From NCBI RefSeq assembly GCF_014698235.1, contig NZ_JACJSP010000003.1, forward strand, positions 62,001 through 126,000: a stretch of 64,000 bases of DNA, written 5' to 3'. Every line of letters begins with the position of its first letter. The first letter of the stretch is position 1. A model generated the notes under the pieces. The model saw only the letters and a program-made list of their open reading frames with translations, was not told the DNA's origin and did not search any database. The position numbers and the translations under genes were made by a program. Positions 17,644 through 26,870 of the stretch are shown here, one piece after another. This stretch comes from Limnothrix sp. FACHB-406 (GTDB lineage Bacteria > Cyanobacteriota > Cyanobacteriia > CACIAM-69d).

Positions 17644-18798
17644 ATGGCAACGACGAACCCGCAACTGGAACGCGCCAAACAAGGCGACCCGGAGGCGATT
17701 GCTGCCTTGATGCGGCGATCGCTGGAACCCAAAGGCATCAACGTCCAAGCCGAAAGTGGTGGCGATGTGCTGCGTGTGGTGTTGGAAGGCTCCCAGCCTG
17801 TCAACCGCGAAGCACTGCTGGCCTTCATCCGTAAGGGGATGCTCCAGTTGGGGGTGAAGGGTCTCCGCTCGATCGCCGTGGAATGGCGGCAGCCGGGCAG
17901 CTTGCTAACCGATTGGACTGATTCGATTTCCCTCGACGACGACGAACCCTACGGCCTTGATGCGCTGAGCATGTCGCAAATCGAAGCACCCAACACGCCT
18001 CCCGTGGATATGGATGCGCTATCGGATGACGACAGCTACGGCGGCGGCTACGGCGCGCAGTACGGCATGGAAGATGACTCACTGCCCATGGATGATGATG
18101 AATCCTTGGAGTCGGAAGACAATTCCGAGCCGGCCAAGCCTGCCAAAAAGGGCGGTGGCGGCGGCCTGATTGGGTTGCTGCTGGGGCTGATTGCCATTGG
18201 GGGCGGGTTGTATTACCTCTACACCAAAGGGCATCTCAACGAGGTGGTAGCCAGTTTGCCGCCGGAAGTGCAAGTTTATTTGCCACCCGTCACCCCAGAA
18301 TCAGCGGAACCGGCGATTACGGCCGATGGCACTGAGGCTCCGGCGACCAGTCCGGCCCCGGCGGCCGAATCTCCCGCCGCCAGCCCGGCCCCGGCGGAAG
18401 CGCCCGCTGCTAGCCCTGCGCCGGCCAGTCCGGCCCCGGCGGCCGAGTCCCCCGCCGCTGAAGCTCCAGCAGCAGTTCCCGCCAGCCCCGCTCCGGCCAG
18501 CCCGGCCGCCGAGGCTCCGGCGGCCAGCCCCGCTCCGGCCGCTTCGCCCGCAGCCAATCAACCGAATCCGGATTTTGCGGAAGCGGTGCGCAAGGCCACC
18601 AGCGCGGCCAAGTTAGCCCAAACGGCCAAGACCAAGGCGGAATGGACAACGGTGGCGGCAGAGTGGCAGGCGGCTTCGGCTCTGATGCAGAAAGTGCCGG
18701 CCGACAGCCCGAATGCTTCCATTGCTCAAAATCGGGCCCCGCAATATGCCCAAAACGCGGCGATCGCCCGGGCCAATGCCCAGGCAGCACCGCAGTAG
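17644..18798 (+). CDS. Cyanobacterial single-pass membrane protein with Ala/Pro-rich linker
   Basis: This 384-aa protein has a modular layout. Residues 1-85 form a soluble domain (QLERAKQGDPEAIAALMRRS and ALLAFIRKGMLQLGVKGL) of a type I recall at the N-terminus of several cyanobacterial proteins. Residues about 95-170 are acidic. A Gly-rich transmembrane helix lies at about 175-195. About 75 residues of Ala/Pro/Ser/Glu repeats follow (AAESPAASPAPAEAPAASPA type). A helical tail (LAQTAKTKAEWTTVAAEWQ) resembles another common cyanobacterial C-terminal module. The function is unknown. The repeat is also visible in the DNA as reiterated GC-rich units, which could be prone to length change. Confidence 0.75.
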   Translation: MATTNPQLERAKQGDPEAIAALMRRSLEPKGINVQAESGGDVLRVVLEGSQPVNREALLAFIRKGMLQLGVKGLRSIAVEWRQPGSLLTDWTDSISLDDDEPYGLDALSMSQIEAPNTPPVDMDALSDDDSYGGGYGAQYGMEDDSLPMDDDESLESEDNSEPAKPAKKGGGGGLIGLLLGLIAIGGGLYYLYTKGHLNEVVASLPPEVQVYLPPVTPESAEPAITADGTEAPATSPAPAAESPAASPAPAEAPAASPAPASPAPAAESPAAEAPAAVPASPAPASPAAEAPAASPAPAASPAANQPNPDFAEAVRKATSAAKLAQTAKTKAEWTTVAAEWQAASALMQKVPADSPNASIAQNRAPQYAQNAAIARANAQAAPQ

Positions 18799-18948
18799 CA
18801 TCGCGGGCTGATTTCGATTCCGAATCAGCTTCGATTCAGAGTCAGCACAACGAATTCCCCCTGCCTAACGATCCTTCCTGGGTTGCTTGGGTGGGGGGAA
18901 TTGATTTGGAGCCTGTCAATCTTGGGCTTGGGGATTGGGCGGCTGGCG

Positions 18949-20631
18949 CTAGGGGGTCGATTGTTGCGCGATCGCCCAAGTTTCCAACGCTTCCGCCAAT
19001 CCATCAAGGGTATATTCCCGCGCTTCCGCATCGACACGATCGAACAGATCACGGCAAGTTTGGGAGGTTTGCGGCCCGATCGAGGCTAAGCAAGCCCCCG
19101 CCACCTGATCAATTTCAAAGCCTGCCCGTTGCAGCAGGATCAGGAAGTTTTTGACAGTTTTGGAGCTGGCAAAGGTGATGGCATCCACCCGCTTGGCCCG
19201 CAGCAGGGCGATCGCCTCGGGGGTGAGGGCTGCCGGACAACGGGACTCGTAGGCAGGCACTTCCCAGAGGGTGGCTCCTTGGTCGCTGAGTTCTTTGACC
19301 AGCACATCGCGCCCGCCGGTTTCCACGCGCGGAAACAGCACGGCGCGATCGCGCAGGGATTCGGGAAAATGGCTCACCAGCGCATCGGCGATGAAATCCG
19401 GGGGGATGAAATCCGGCACGATGCCGAACTGCTGAAGACATTGGGCGGTTTTTTGACCCACCACGGCCACTTTGCAATGGGCCAGGGCGCGGCTGTCTTT
19501 GCCAGCGGCCTGGAGGCGGCTAAAAAATGCCTCGACACCGTTGGTGGAGGTCAAAATTAGCCAATGGCAACGTTGGAGGTCAGCAATGGCCCGATCGAGC
19601 GGTTCCCAGGTGCTGGGCGGGCCAATTTCCAGGGCGGGCACTTCCAGCACTTGGGCCCCGGCGGCCTGAAGCCGGCCGGTGAAGCTGCCTGCCTGGTTGA
19701 GCGATCGGGTCACGAGCACGGTTTTGCCCGCTAAGGGTTGGGCGATCGAGGGTTGGGGCATCGAGGGCTGGAGCATGAACGGTTGAACCAAGGGAGGATG
19801 ATCCACCGGGTCGATCGCCTCGGCTGGCCCCAACTCATGCAGCTCAGGCAGTTGGGGTAGCACAAACCCTTGGCCCCAAGGAGCCAGAAAATCCCGCAGT
19901 CGCACCACTTCCCCCACCACCACCACAGCCGGCGAGAGGGAAATACGCTCCGTTTGCAGGGCGATCGATTCCAGCGTGCCCGTCCAAACCTGCTGTTGGG
20001 GAGTGGCAGCGGCGCGAATGACGGCCACGGGAGTGACGGACGATCGACCGTGGCGAATCAGTTGGCGGGTAATTTCTGGGAGCGATCGGCCCGCCATCAA
20101 AAACACGAGGGTTTCCAGTTGGGCCAGGGCTTCCCAGTGCAACTCATCGGGTTCATGGGCACTGGCCACCGCGAAGCAACGACTCAGCACCGCATCGGTG
20201 AGGGGAATGCCCGCCAGCAGCGGCCCCGCCAGGGCACTGGACAGACCGGGAATCAGTTCAAAGGTTGCCCCCGCCGCTTGCAGGGCTTGGATTTCGCTGC
20301 TGGCACGCCCAAACACAAAGGGATCGCCCGCCTTGAGACGCACCACCCGCTTTCCCGATCGCCACTGTGCCACCAGCAAGCGATCGATCTCCGGTTGACT
20401 GGGGGAGGGCTGGCCGCCCCGTTTGCCCACGTCGATTCGTTCACAGGTGGCGGGAATCCAGTCCAACAGCGCTCGATCGACTAGGGCATCATGCACCAAC
20501 ACTTCCGCTTGGCGCAGCACCTGAGCCGCTTGCAAGGTGAGATAGTCCCCATGGCCGGGCCCGGCTCCCACCAAGGCCACGGGCGGGTTCACAACGGACG
20601 GGTCGATCGGGTTGGGCGAGGCTGTGGCCAT
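18949..20631 (-). CDS. cobA-hemD: Fused uroporphyrinogen-III C-methyltransferase / uroporphyrinogen-III synthase
   Basis: This is a 560-aa bifunctional protein. Residues about 15-265 are a SUMT/CobA domain, with VALVGAGPGHGDYLTLQA, KAGDPFVFGR, AGIPLTD and LVFLMAGRSL. After a Pro/Gln-rich linker, residues about 300-555 are a HemD domain (GKTVLVTRSLNQAGSF, ILTSTNGVEAFF, VAVVGQKTA, ITFASSKTV). HemD closes hydroxymethylbilane to uroporphyrinogen III. SUMT methylates that product towards sirohaem and cobalamin. Fusing the two puts a branch-point enzyme on the enzyme that makes its substrate. The gene is convergent with the upstream plus-strand gene. Confidence 0.93.
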   Translation of the reverse strand: MATASPNPIDPSVVNPPVALVGAGPGHGDYLTLQAAQVLRQAEVLVHDALVDRALLDWIPATCERIDVGKRGGQPSPSQPEIDRLLVAQWRSGKRVVRLKAGDPFVFGRASSEIQALQAAGATFELIPGLSSALAGPLLAGIPLTDAVLSRCFAVASAHEPDELHWEALAQLETLVFLMAGRSLPEITRQLIRHGRSSVTPVAVIRAAATPQQQVWTGTLESIALQTERISLSPAVVVVGEVVRLRDFLAPWGQGFVLPQLPELHELGPAEAIDPVDHPPLVQPFMLQPSMPQPSIAQPLAGKTVLVTRSLNQAGSFTGRLQAAGAQVLEVPALEIGPPSTWEPLDRAIADLQRCHWLILTSTNGVEAFFSRLQAAGKDSRALAHCKVAVVGQKTAQCLQQFGIVPDFIPPDFIADALVSHFPESLRDRAVLFPRVETGGRDVLVKELSDQGATLWEVPAYESRCPAALTPEAIALLRAKRVDAITFASSKTVKNFLILLQRAGFEIDQVAGACLASIGPQTSQTCRDLFDRVDAEAREYTLDGLAEALETWAIAQQSTP

Positions 20632-20834
20632 GGTTGGCTCCTATACGCAACGGTTATTTCCAACTTCGCATATCTGCGGCCCGAGGCCGCCGCCCCCCAG
20701 GGCTGCACCACTGCCTCCCGCCGATTAGCCCAACCGATCGCCCCGCCGATCCGGGTTGAGATACCTTTTGAGCGATCGATGGAGTGAATCGATCGGTTAG
20801 ATTGATTCAACCTGCTGCATCCCCGGTCTTGGTT

Positions 20835-22250
20835 ATGGCCAAAGTTCGCCACACAGTTTCGCCCGCTGCACCCTGGAAACGGGCGGCTTCCCTGTCCCTG
20901 TCTGTGGCGGCGCTGTTGACCCTGGGCGGGGCGATCGCCCTGGTAACGACGGGCTTTGCGGTGGGAGTTCGCTCAATTGTTGATCCCGAGGCGGCTGCTT
21001 GGTTGGATCAATGGTTGCCCGCCACCGGAGGCATCACGCCCCGCGACCTGAAAACCGTGGCCCAACTGCGGGCGGAATTGACCAAGGGCAACCAACGGAT
21101 GGGGGAAATTGTGCCGCTGGGTCGTCAATGGTTGGTGGCCACCGTGCGGCAACAGCAACCCAACTGCACGGCGGGGCCCCAATGTTGGCCGATCGTCCAG
21201 TTGCGGGCCTACCAGGCCCCGAACCCGGAACCCCAGGGCGATCGCCCCTTGGCCTATCGGCTCACTACGACGCTCGACTTAGAGGGGCCGCCGGAATCCT
21301 TGGTGTTGGCTCCTTTGGTCAAGGCCGGTGTGGCCACCAGCGGTTCCACGGATCCCTTGCCGCTCATGGCGGTGCAAGGCCTGAAAGGCGGCCCAGCGGG
21401 CGGCGGTTGGTTAACGGTGAGCGGACAGTTGCCCCGATCGAACCAGCAACTTCGCTACGGCGTGATTGTGCATTTGAACATTAGCCGTTTGGGGCGACCG
21501 GGCCACCTGAGCGTCCAAGGCCAGTGGAGCAGCCCCAAGGATCGATCGCCCGTTTGGGAATCGATCACCGGCAATCGGGAACCGGAATTAATTGTCGATC
21601 AATCGGCCACCGATGCACCGGACTTAGCAATTTACCGAGCGATCCCCTCCGGGTTTGCGCCGGATCCCGTTTCCTTGGAACCGATCGTGCTGACGGAACC
21701 GTTGCTGCGATCGACCGATTTAACCGACTTAGCCCAATACCAAGAGGCCCTGAAGCTGGTCAAGCTGGAACTTTGGTCGCCGGCCTTAACCAAATTGCAG
21801 CCCCTGCGCGATCGGCTGGTGAATCGATCGCTGGTTTGGGACGATCGGGTACAGGCCCAATACGATGCCCTGCGCTACCATGCGGATCTGGCCCGGGTGC
21901 GAGCCGACTCACCCCAAAAAGATATCCCCAGCCAGATTTTGGCCGACCTAGGCGACAGCCGTTGGCAACGGGCACTCGATCGCTTTGCACAAGCCTCCCT
22001 GGGGGATCAGGCAACGGTGGTGCGGTGGTTGCGTTCCGCTGAAGGGGAAAAACTGGAGCGACAGGTTAATTTGGTGCTGCAATTTGCCCCAAACCAAGCC
22101 TCTGTGATGTTTTGGAAAGCCACCACCCTGGCCGCGCGGCAAGGTCGTCCGGCGGCGATCGCCTGGTATCGCTCCCAGCCGGGCCAGTCCGTGGAGTGGG
22201 ATCAACGGATCGATCGCTGGTTAGCCCAGGTTGCCACCGTCCCGCGTTAG
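20835..22250 (+). CDS. Hypothetical cyanobacterial membrane-anchored protein
   Basis: I recognise no domain in this 471-aa protein. After a short basic N-terminus there is a single hydrophobic segment ([23 protein letters not shown], about residues 20-42). A large soluble part follows with a conserved-looking [32 protein letters not shown], mixed beta regions, and a helical C-terminal third ([43 protein letters not shown]) that could be TPR-like. It is probably periplasmic or lumen-facing and membrane-anchored. The ATG at 20835 is chosen because the frame before it (GTG at 20784) adds no typical N-terminus. It is followed by ychF after 81 bp. Confidence 0.6.
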   Translation: MAKVRHTVSPAAPWKRAASLSLSVAALLTLGGAIALVTTGFAVGVRSIVDPEAAAWLDQWLPATGGITPRDLKTVAQLRAELTKGNQRMGEIVPLGRQWLVATVRQQQPNCTAGPQCWPIVQLRAYQAPNPEPQGDRPLAYRLTTTLDLEGPPESLVLAPLVKAGVATSGSTDPLPLMAVQGLKGGPAGGGWLTVSGQLPRSNQQLRYGVIVHLNISRLGRPGHLSVQGQWSSPKDRSPVWESITGNREPELIVDQSATDAPDLAIYRAIPSGFAPDPVSLEPIVLTEPLLRSTDLTDLAQYQEALKLVKLELWSPALTKLQPLRDRLVNRSLVWDDRVQAQYDALRYHADLARVRADSPQKDIPSQILADLGDSRWQRALDRFAQASLGDQATVVRWLRSAEGEKLERQVNLVLQFAPNQASVMFWKATTLAARQGRPAAIAWYRSQPGQSVEWDQRIDRWLAQVATVPR

Positions 22251-22331
22251 GGCCACGGCCAGCCGGCCGCCCCCATTTCCGATAAGCTAGTAGACTGCAA
22301 TTCAGTCCCAGCCACCCCGCCCGATCGACCC

Positions 22332-23423
22332 ATGCTCCGAGCCGGAATCGTCGGACTGCCCAACGTGGGCAAGTCCACCCTGTTTAATGCCCTGGTTGCC
22401 AACGCCAAAGCGGAAGCCGCCAACTTTCCCTTCTGCACCATTGAACCCAACGTCGGCGTGGTTTCCGTGCCCGATGAACGGTTGCAAGTGCTCAGTGATT
22501 TGGCCAAGTCCAAGCAAATCGTCCCCACGCGGGTGGAATTTGTGGACATTGCCGGCCTAGTGAAGGGAGCCAGCAAGGGCGAAGGGCTGGGGAACCAGTT
22601 TTTGGCCAATATTCGGGAAGTGGATGCGATCGTCCATGTGGTGCGCTGTTTCGAGAATGACGACATCATCCACGTGTCCGGCTCGATCGACCCGATCCGC
22701 GACATTGAAATCATCAATCTGGAATTGATCCTCGCGGACTTGGCCCAGGTGGAGCGCCGAGCCGATCGCGTCCGCAAACAAGCCCGCGCCAACAAAGAGG
22801 CTCAAGCAGAGTTGGTCGTGCTCGAAAAGATCCTGGCCGTCCTTGAAGATGGTCGCCCCGCCCGCCAAGTCAGCCTGACCGAAGAAGAGGAACCCCTGAT
22901 CGCCACCTTGGGCCTGCTGACCCGTAAACGGATGATCTACGCCACCAACGTTTCGGAGGATGACCTGGCCACCGGCAACCCATGGGTGGAGCAGGTGCGG
23001 GAGCTGGCCAAGACCGAAAACGCCCAAACGGTGATTATTTCCGCCCAAGTGGAAGCGGAACTGATTGAACTATCCGATGAAGAACGGGCGGACTTCCTCG
23101 ATTCATTGGGCGTGACCGAAGGGGGGCTGAAGTCCCTAATTCGCGCCACCTACGACCTGTTAGGCTTGCGCACCTACTTCACTTCTGGCGAAAAGGAAAC
23201 CCGCGCCTGGACGATCCATGCGGGCATGACGGCCCCCCAAGCGGCTGGCGTGATTCACTCGGACTTTGAGCGGGGCTTCATTCGCGCCGAAACCGTGGCC
23301 TACGCGGATTTGGTGGCGACCGGCTCTCTTTCTTCCGCCAAAGAAAAGGGCCTCGTGCGCAGTGAGGGCAAAGAATATGTGGTGCAAGAGGGCGATGTTA
23401 TGCTGTTTAGATTTAACGTCTAG
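22332..23423 (+). CDS. ychF: Redox-regulated ATPase/GTPase YchF (Obg-like)
   Basis: This 363-aa P-loop protein has the G1 motif GLPNVGKST at about residues 7-15, G3 [10 protein letters not shown], and NVSE in the position where true GTPases have NKxD. This NxxE change is the YchF hallmark and gives ATP specificity. A central coiled-coil ([19 protein letters not shown]) and a C-terminal TGS domain ([24 protein letters not shown]) complete the family layout. YchF binds ribosomes and influences stress responses. The gene ends in TAG at the edge of a repeat element. Confidence 0.95.
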   Translation: MLRAGIVGLPNVGKSTLFNALVANAKAEAANFPFCTIEPNVGVVSVPDERLQVLSDLAKSKQIVPTRVEFVDIAGLVKGASKGEGLGNQFLANIREVDAIVHVVRCFENDDIIHVSGSIDPIRDIEIINLELILADLAQVERRADRVRKQARANKEAQAELVVLEKILAVLEDGRPARQVSLTEEEEPLIATLGLLTRKRMIYATNVSEDDLATGNPWVEQVRELAKTENAQTVIISAQVEAELIELSDEERADFLDSLGVTEGGLKSLIRATYDLLGLRTYFTSGEKETRAWTIHAGMTAPQAAGVIHSDFERGFIRAETVAYADLVATGSLSSAKEKGLVRSEGKEYVVQEGDVMLFRFNV

Positions 23424-23541
23424 CCCTGTCAATGGCATCGATGTGAATTGCATCGATCCAGACAAGGGGCTTAAGCCCCTTGCCCCCCACGATCCCATAA
23501 CGCAAGAATCAGGGTTTCGGGGATTTGATGACAGCCCCTAG
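23424..23541. mobile_element. Family B MITE-like element next to ychF
   Basis: The core palindrome CAAGGGGCTTAAGCCCCTTG lies at about 23463-23482. The right end, read on the minus strand, is CTAGGGGCTGTCATCAAATC, matching the termini of the copy at 60737. The left end is degenerate and begins at or within the ychF stop codon (TAGCCCTGTCAATGG). Confidence 0.6.
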
Positions 23542-23628
23542 ACCCCTTGCCCTCGACGAATTCGTTCATCACTGCTTACCCGTTTGATCGCCTGGTTTTT
23601 GTTGATTTCGATTCCGCAGCAACCCGCC

Positions 23629-24543
23629 ATGCACCAAAATTTCATGCCGATCGCCTACTACAAAGGCGAATTTATTCCCTTCGAAAATGCCAACCTGTCG
23701 ATCGCAACCCACGCGCTGCACTACGGCACGGGGGCCTTTGGCGGGTTGCGCGGGATTCCTGACCCGGCGGATCCGAACACGATTTTGCTGTTCCGGCTCG
23801 ATCGCCACAGCAAGCGTCTCAGCCAAAGCGCCAAATTCCTGCATTACGATTTGCCCGCCGACAAAATTCTTTGGGCGATCGAAGAATTTGTCCGCCAAAA
23901 CAAACCGACCAAATCGTTTTATATCCGCCCCTTTGTTTACACCTCTGACTTAGGGATTGCGCCCCGTTTGCACAGCGTGGAAAAGAGCTTCTTTATCTAC
24001 GGTTTGGAAATGGGCGATTACCTGTCCCAAGAAGGGGTGGCTTGCCGGATTAGCTCCTGGGTACGCCAAGAAGATCGCAGCCTGCCGTTGCGCGGCAAAA
24101 TCGCGGGTGCTTACATCACCTCATCCCTAGCCAAAACCGAAGCGGTAGAGTCGGGTTTTGATGAGGCAATCATGATGAATTCCCAAGGCAAGGTGAGCGA
24201 AGCCTCGGGGATGAACGTGTTTTTGGTGCGCAATGGCACGTTGATTACACCTGGTTTTGAGCAAGACATCCTGGAAGGGATCACCCGCGACAGCATTTTG
24301 ACGATCGCCCGCGATCGGGGGATTCCCGTCGAAATTCGTCCGGTGGATAAAACCGAATTGTTCATCGCCGATGAGGTGTTTCTCAGCGGCACGGCGGCCA
24401 AAATCGCCCCGGTGAGCAAGATCGAAAACTACACCTTGGGGAGCGATCGCCCCGTCACCAATCTGTTGCGAGACACCCTCACGGCGATCGTCGAAAATCG
24501 CGAACCGGCCTACGCCGATTGGGTTCACAAAATCGCGCTGTAA
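23629..24543 (+). CDS. ilvE: Branched-chain amino acid aminotransferase (class IV PLP enzyme)
   Basis: This 304-aa fold-type IV aminotransferase has an N-terminal YYKGEFIPFENANLSIATHALHYG block, the LFRLDRHSKRL substrate loop and the PLP-lysine region RGKIAGAYI. ESGFDEAIMMNSQGKVSEASGMNVFLV and a late SGTAAKIAPV complete the family pattern. It makes Leu, Ile and Val from their 2-oxo acids. I use the ATG at 23629 (MHQNFMPIAYYKG), because the 15 preceding open codons are not family-like. It is convergent with prfB, and a 28-bp palindrome lies between the two. Confidence 0.92.
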   Translation: MHQNFMPIAYYKGEFIPFENANLSIATHALHYGTGAFGGLRGIPDPADPNTILLFRLDRHSKRLSQSAKFLHYDLPADKILWAIEEFVRQNKPTKSFYIRPFVYTSDLGIAPRLHSVEKSFFIYGLEMGDYLSQEGVACRISSWVRQEDRSLPLRGKIAGAYITSSLAKTEAVESGFDEAIMMNSQGKVSEASGMNVFLVRNGTLITPGFEQDILEGITRDSILTIARDRGIPVEIRPVDKTELFIADEVFLSGTAAKIAPVSKIENYTLGSDRPVTNLLRDTLTAIVENREPAYADWVHKIAL

Positions 24544-24576
24544 TTTCCCACAATCTCGACAGAATTGGTCAATCTC

Positions 24577-24604
24577 GTAAGGGCGTACGGCCGTACGCCC
24601 CTAC
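24577..24604. terminator. 28-bp palindromic repeat between convergent ilvE and prfB
   Basis: The palindrome is built on GGGCGTACGG / CCGTACGCCC with flanking GTAA and CTAC. It would form a 14-bp stem on either strand. A near-identical copy lies at 41535-41562, again between convergent genes (menD and ndhM). A bidirectional terminator role is inferred from placement; there is no T-tract. Confidence 0.55.
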
Positions 24605-24631
24605 CTGGAATCTCGACTATAAACCACTGGA

Positions 24632-25757
24632 CTACAAGCCAACGGCATCAGCAGCTTGGCTTTCTTGGCGCAAATAGCTTTCGATAAATTGCCCCAAATC
24701 ACCATTCATCACCGACTGAATATCGGTGGTTTCTAATTCCGTGCGCAGGTCTTTCACCAATTGGTAAGGGTGAAACACATAGTTACGGATTTGGGTTCCC
24801 CAGGCCGCTTCCACCATGTCGCCGCGAATATCCGCGATTTCTTTGGCCCGCTGTTCTTGGGCAATCACCAACAGTTTGGCCTTCAACAGAACCATCGCTT
24901 TTTCTTTGTTTTGCAGTTGCGATCGCTCTTCGGTACAACGCACAGCCAACCCCGTGGGTAAGTGGGTAATCCGCACGGCCGTTTCCACTTTGTTCACGTT
25001 CTGGCCGCCTTTGCCGCCGGCCCGCGAAGTGGTAATTTCTAAATCTTTGTCTGGGATATCCAGTTGAATGGAATGATCCAAAATTGGCATCACTTCCACG
25101 CCCGCAAAACTGGTTTGGCGCTTGCCATTGGCATTAAAGGGCGAAATTCGCACGAGACGATGGGTACCCTTTTCCGATCGCAAATAGCCATAGGCGTAGC
25201 GACCTTGAATTTCTAAGGTGACGGATTTAATCCCCGCTTCGTCACCTTCAGAAAGCTCGCTGATCGCTACTTTATATTGTTGTTTTTCTGCCCAGCGGGT
25301 ATACATCCGCATCAACTGCTCGGCCCAATCTTGGGCATCGGTTCCCCCAGCCCCAGCGTTAATGCTTAAAACGGCTCCTTTGCTGTCGTAGGGGCCAGAT
25401 AATAAGCGTTGCAGTTCCCAGGCATCCAGTTCCGCTGCCAATTGATTTAAGGAGGCGAAAGCTTCCTGGAGGAGACCATCATCGGGTTCTAATTCCAGTA
25501 GCTCCAGGGCGGCGCGGCTGTCGTTGAGGGTGTTTTGCCAGCGATCGATCTGTTGTAGATCTCCCTTGGCATCATTTAAATCTTGCAAAACTTGCTGGGC
25601 CTGGCTTTGGTCGTCCCAAAAGTCTGGCTGGGCGGCTAGGTTTTCCAAGTCGGCCACTTTGGCGTTCAAAGCAGCTTGGTCAAAGACAGTCCTGAGCGTT
25701 GCCCAGGCGATCGCACAGCAAATCAATTTGGCGTTTCAGGTCTGAGGCATCAAGCAT
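24632..25757 (-). CDS. prfB: Peptide chain release factor 2, with +1 programmed frameshift
   Basis: The gene reads in two frames. A 25-codon leader starts at the ATG at 25757 ([20 protein letters not shown]...) and ends at CTT TGA C (25685-25679). The main frame continues as [14 protein letters not shown] and runs to 24632. Shifting +1 at the UGA gives a 374-aa protein. The GGQ motif is present ([19 protein letters not shown]). RF2 releases peptides at UGA and UAA, so a low RF2 level favours the shift and raises RF2 synthesis. An AGGA a few bases before the shift could serve as the stimulatory internal Shine-Dalgarno sequence. Confidence 0.95.
25679..25685 (-). other. prfB +1 frameshift site CTTTGAC
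   Basis: CTT is the last zero-frame codon, TGA the in-frame stop, and the C after it is the classic stop-context base that favours shifting. Both flanking frames encode RF2-like sequence, so the stop is real autoregulation and not a sequencing error. Confidence 0.93.
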
Positions 25758-25935
25758 AGGGTCAAATTAGCAATTAAGGCGATGAAACAAGGTAATAAAA
25801 CGGGCTAAGCGCTGGGATTTGCGCTACTCATTTCTGTACATTTTCGTACAGGTTTGTGCGTTTTCGTTGGTCTTGGATCGGTTTTGGATCGGCCTTGGAT
25901 CGGTCTTTGTTCGTGCTTACACATCTTGTTTTGCA

Positions 25936-26033
25936 TACAGCCCTTACCTCGATTACTAAGCACAGTAGCCCGTAGGGTGGGCACTGCCCACCGAGCCGTT
26001 GCTTTATGGCATTTGCAATATGGCGTACCAATT
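25936..26033. repeat. Dispersed repeat C, copy 1 (about 98 bp)
   Basis: It runs from TACAGCCCTTACCTCGATTA to GGCGTACCAATT around an odd palindrome GGTGGGCACTGCCCACC (about 25977-25993). The reverse complement recurs at 43977-44099. It lies in the 1.1-kb gene-free region 25758-26870. Confidence 0.75.
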
Positions 26034-26507
26034 ATTTTAGGCAAAGGCTGTATCTTTGCAGGCCGCTGTCATTAGCACGATCAGCAAAGGGCGATTAGCA
26101 AACAGGATCAGTAAACAGTTGGCAAGGTCACAGCCTAAAGACTATAGCAATCCTGTGGCATTCTGCCTGTCTGCTTTTGCTGATGCGGAAGTGGAATTGC
26201 GATCGACCAGTCTGGGCTGGGCTGTAGCGACAATCGAGCCGCCCCTGTAAGTTCTAGGCGAGCTGTGGGCACAATAAGGCTGGGTCGTGGCCGTTTCAGA
26301 GGAGATGATCTCCAAAATTGATGCTGCGCCGCGACCGATTGCAGGGACTCTATAACCACCGAGCGATCGCTCACTGATGGGTTTCATCCCCTGTGGGGTG
26401 CTTGGGTGTTTCTGATAAGCTATCTGCCCAAATGGGTTTGTTTCTGAATGGCGATCTTTTTGAGTTCCATGCTTCAGAAAGGTGGCAGATTTGATCGCCA
26501 AATCTTA
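26034..26507. other. Intergenic, no supported gene
   Basis: Several ORFs of 60-120 codons cross this stretch on both strands, but none shows recognisable protein sequence and they overlap each other. I see no RNA gene. The stretch separates repeat C from the family A element. Confidence 0.5.
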
Positions 26508-26638
26508 GAGGATGTCTGAACAGCGCCCTTAGGGACTTGCCGAATCCCGATGAGGACGAGGGTAAGGGGCTTAAACCTCTGATTTCGTTGATCGGCAGGG
26601 CAAGGATCGTCTCAATTCTGGCTTTTCAGACATCCTCT
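26508..26638. mobile_element. Family A MITE-like element (131 bp), decayed core
   Basis: The termini GAGGATGTCTGAACAG (left) and CTTTTCAGACATCCTC (right) are near-perfect inverted repeats. The central palindrome is decayed (AAGGGGCTTAAACCTCTGA near 26571). The conserved ends with a decayed core show that the termini are part of the element, not chance flanks. Confidence 0.8.
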
Positions 26639-26730
26639 CGGGAGACAGTGACAGGTTCAAAGTTGCAATTCAGTGTGGTTGGTGCGCGATCGCTCCTAGG
26701 AGCTTGCAAACGCACTTTTCTGACCCAACG

Positions 26731-26736
26731 TATAAT
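26731..26736 (+). promoter_or_regulatory. Possible -10 box TATAAT upstream of TPR gene
   Basis: A perfect TATAAT lies 135 bp before the TPR gene start. No good -35 hexamer is at the standard distance; TTGCAA at about 26704 is 21 bp away. Confidence 0.35.
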
Positions 26737-26870
26737 GAAACCGTTTAGGAATCATCAGTGGGCGTTGGTCAAACTTGCTCCTGATATGGCCTAATGGGTG
26801 GGCTGATTAATGGTTCAAGGGTAACGACCGAGCGGTTATTCCTAACGAGGCGATCGGGAACTTGAGAGAT

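Noticed and set aside
26380-26420. CRISPR-like fragment GTTTCATCCCCTGTGGGG, and a similar one at 4827
   Set aside because: Each resembles a CRISPR repeat only loosely and occurs once, with no regularly spaced copies and no cas genes in the window.
26142-26501. 119-codon minus-strand ORF in the 1.1-kb gap
   Set aside because: No recognisable motif, overlapping ORFs in other frames, and surrounding repeats; composition is not like the real genes.
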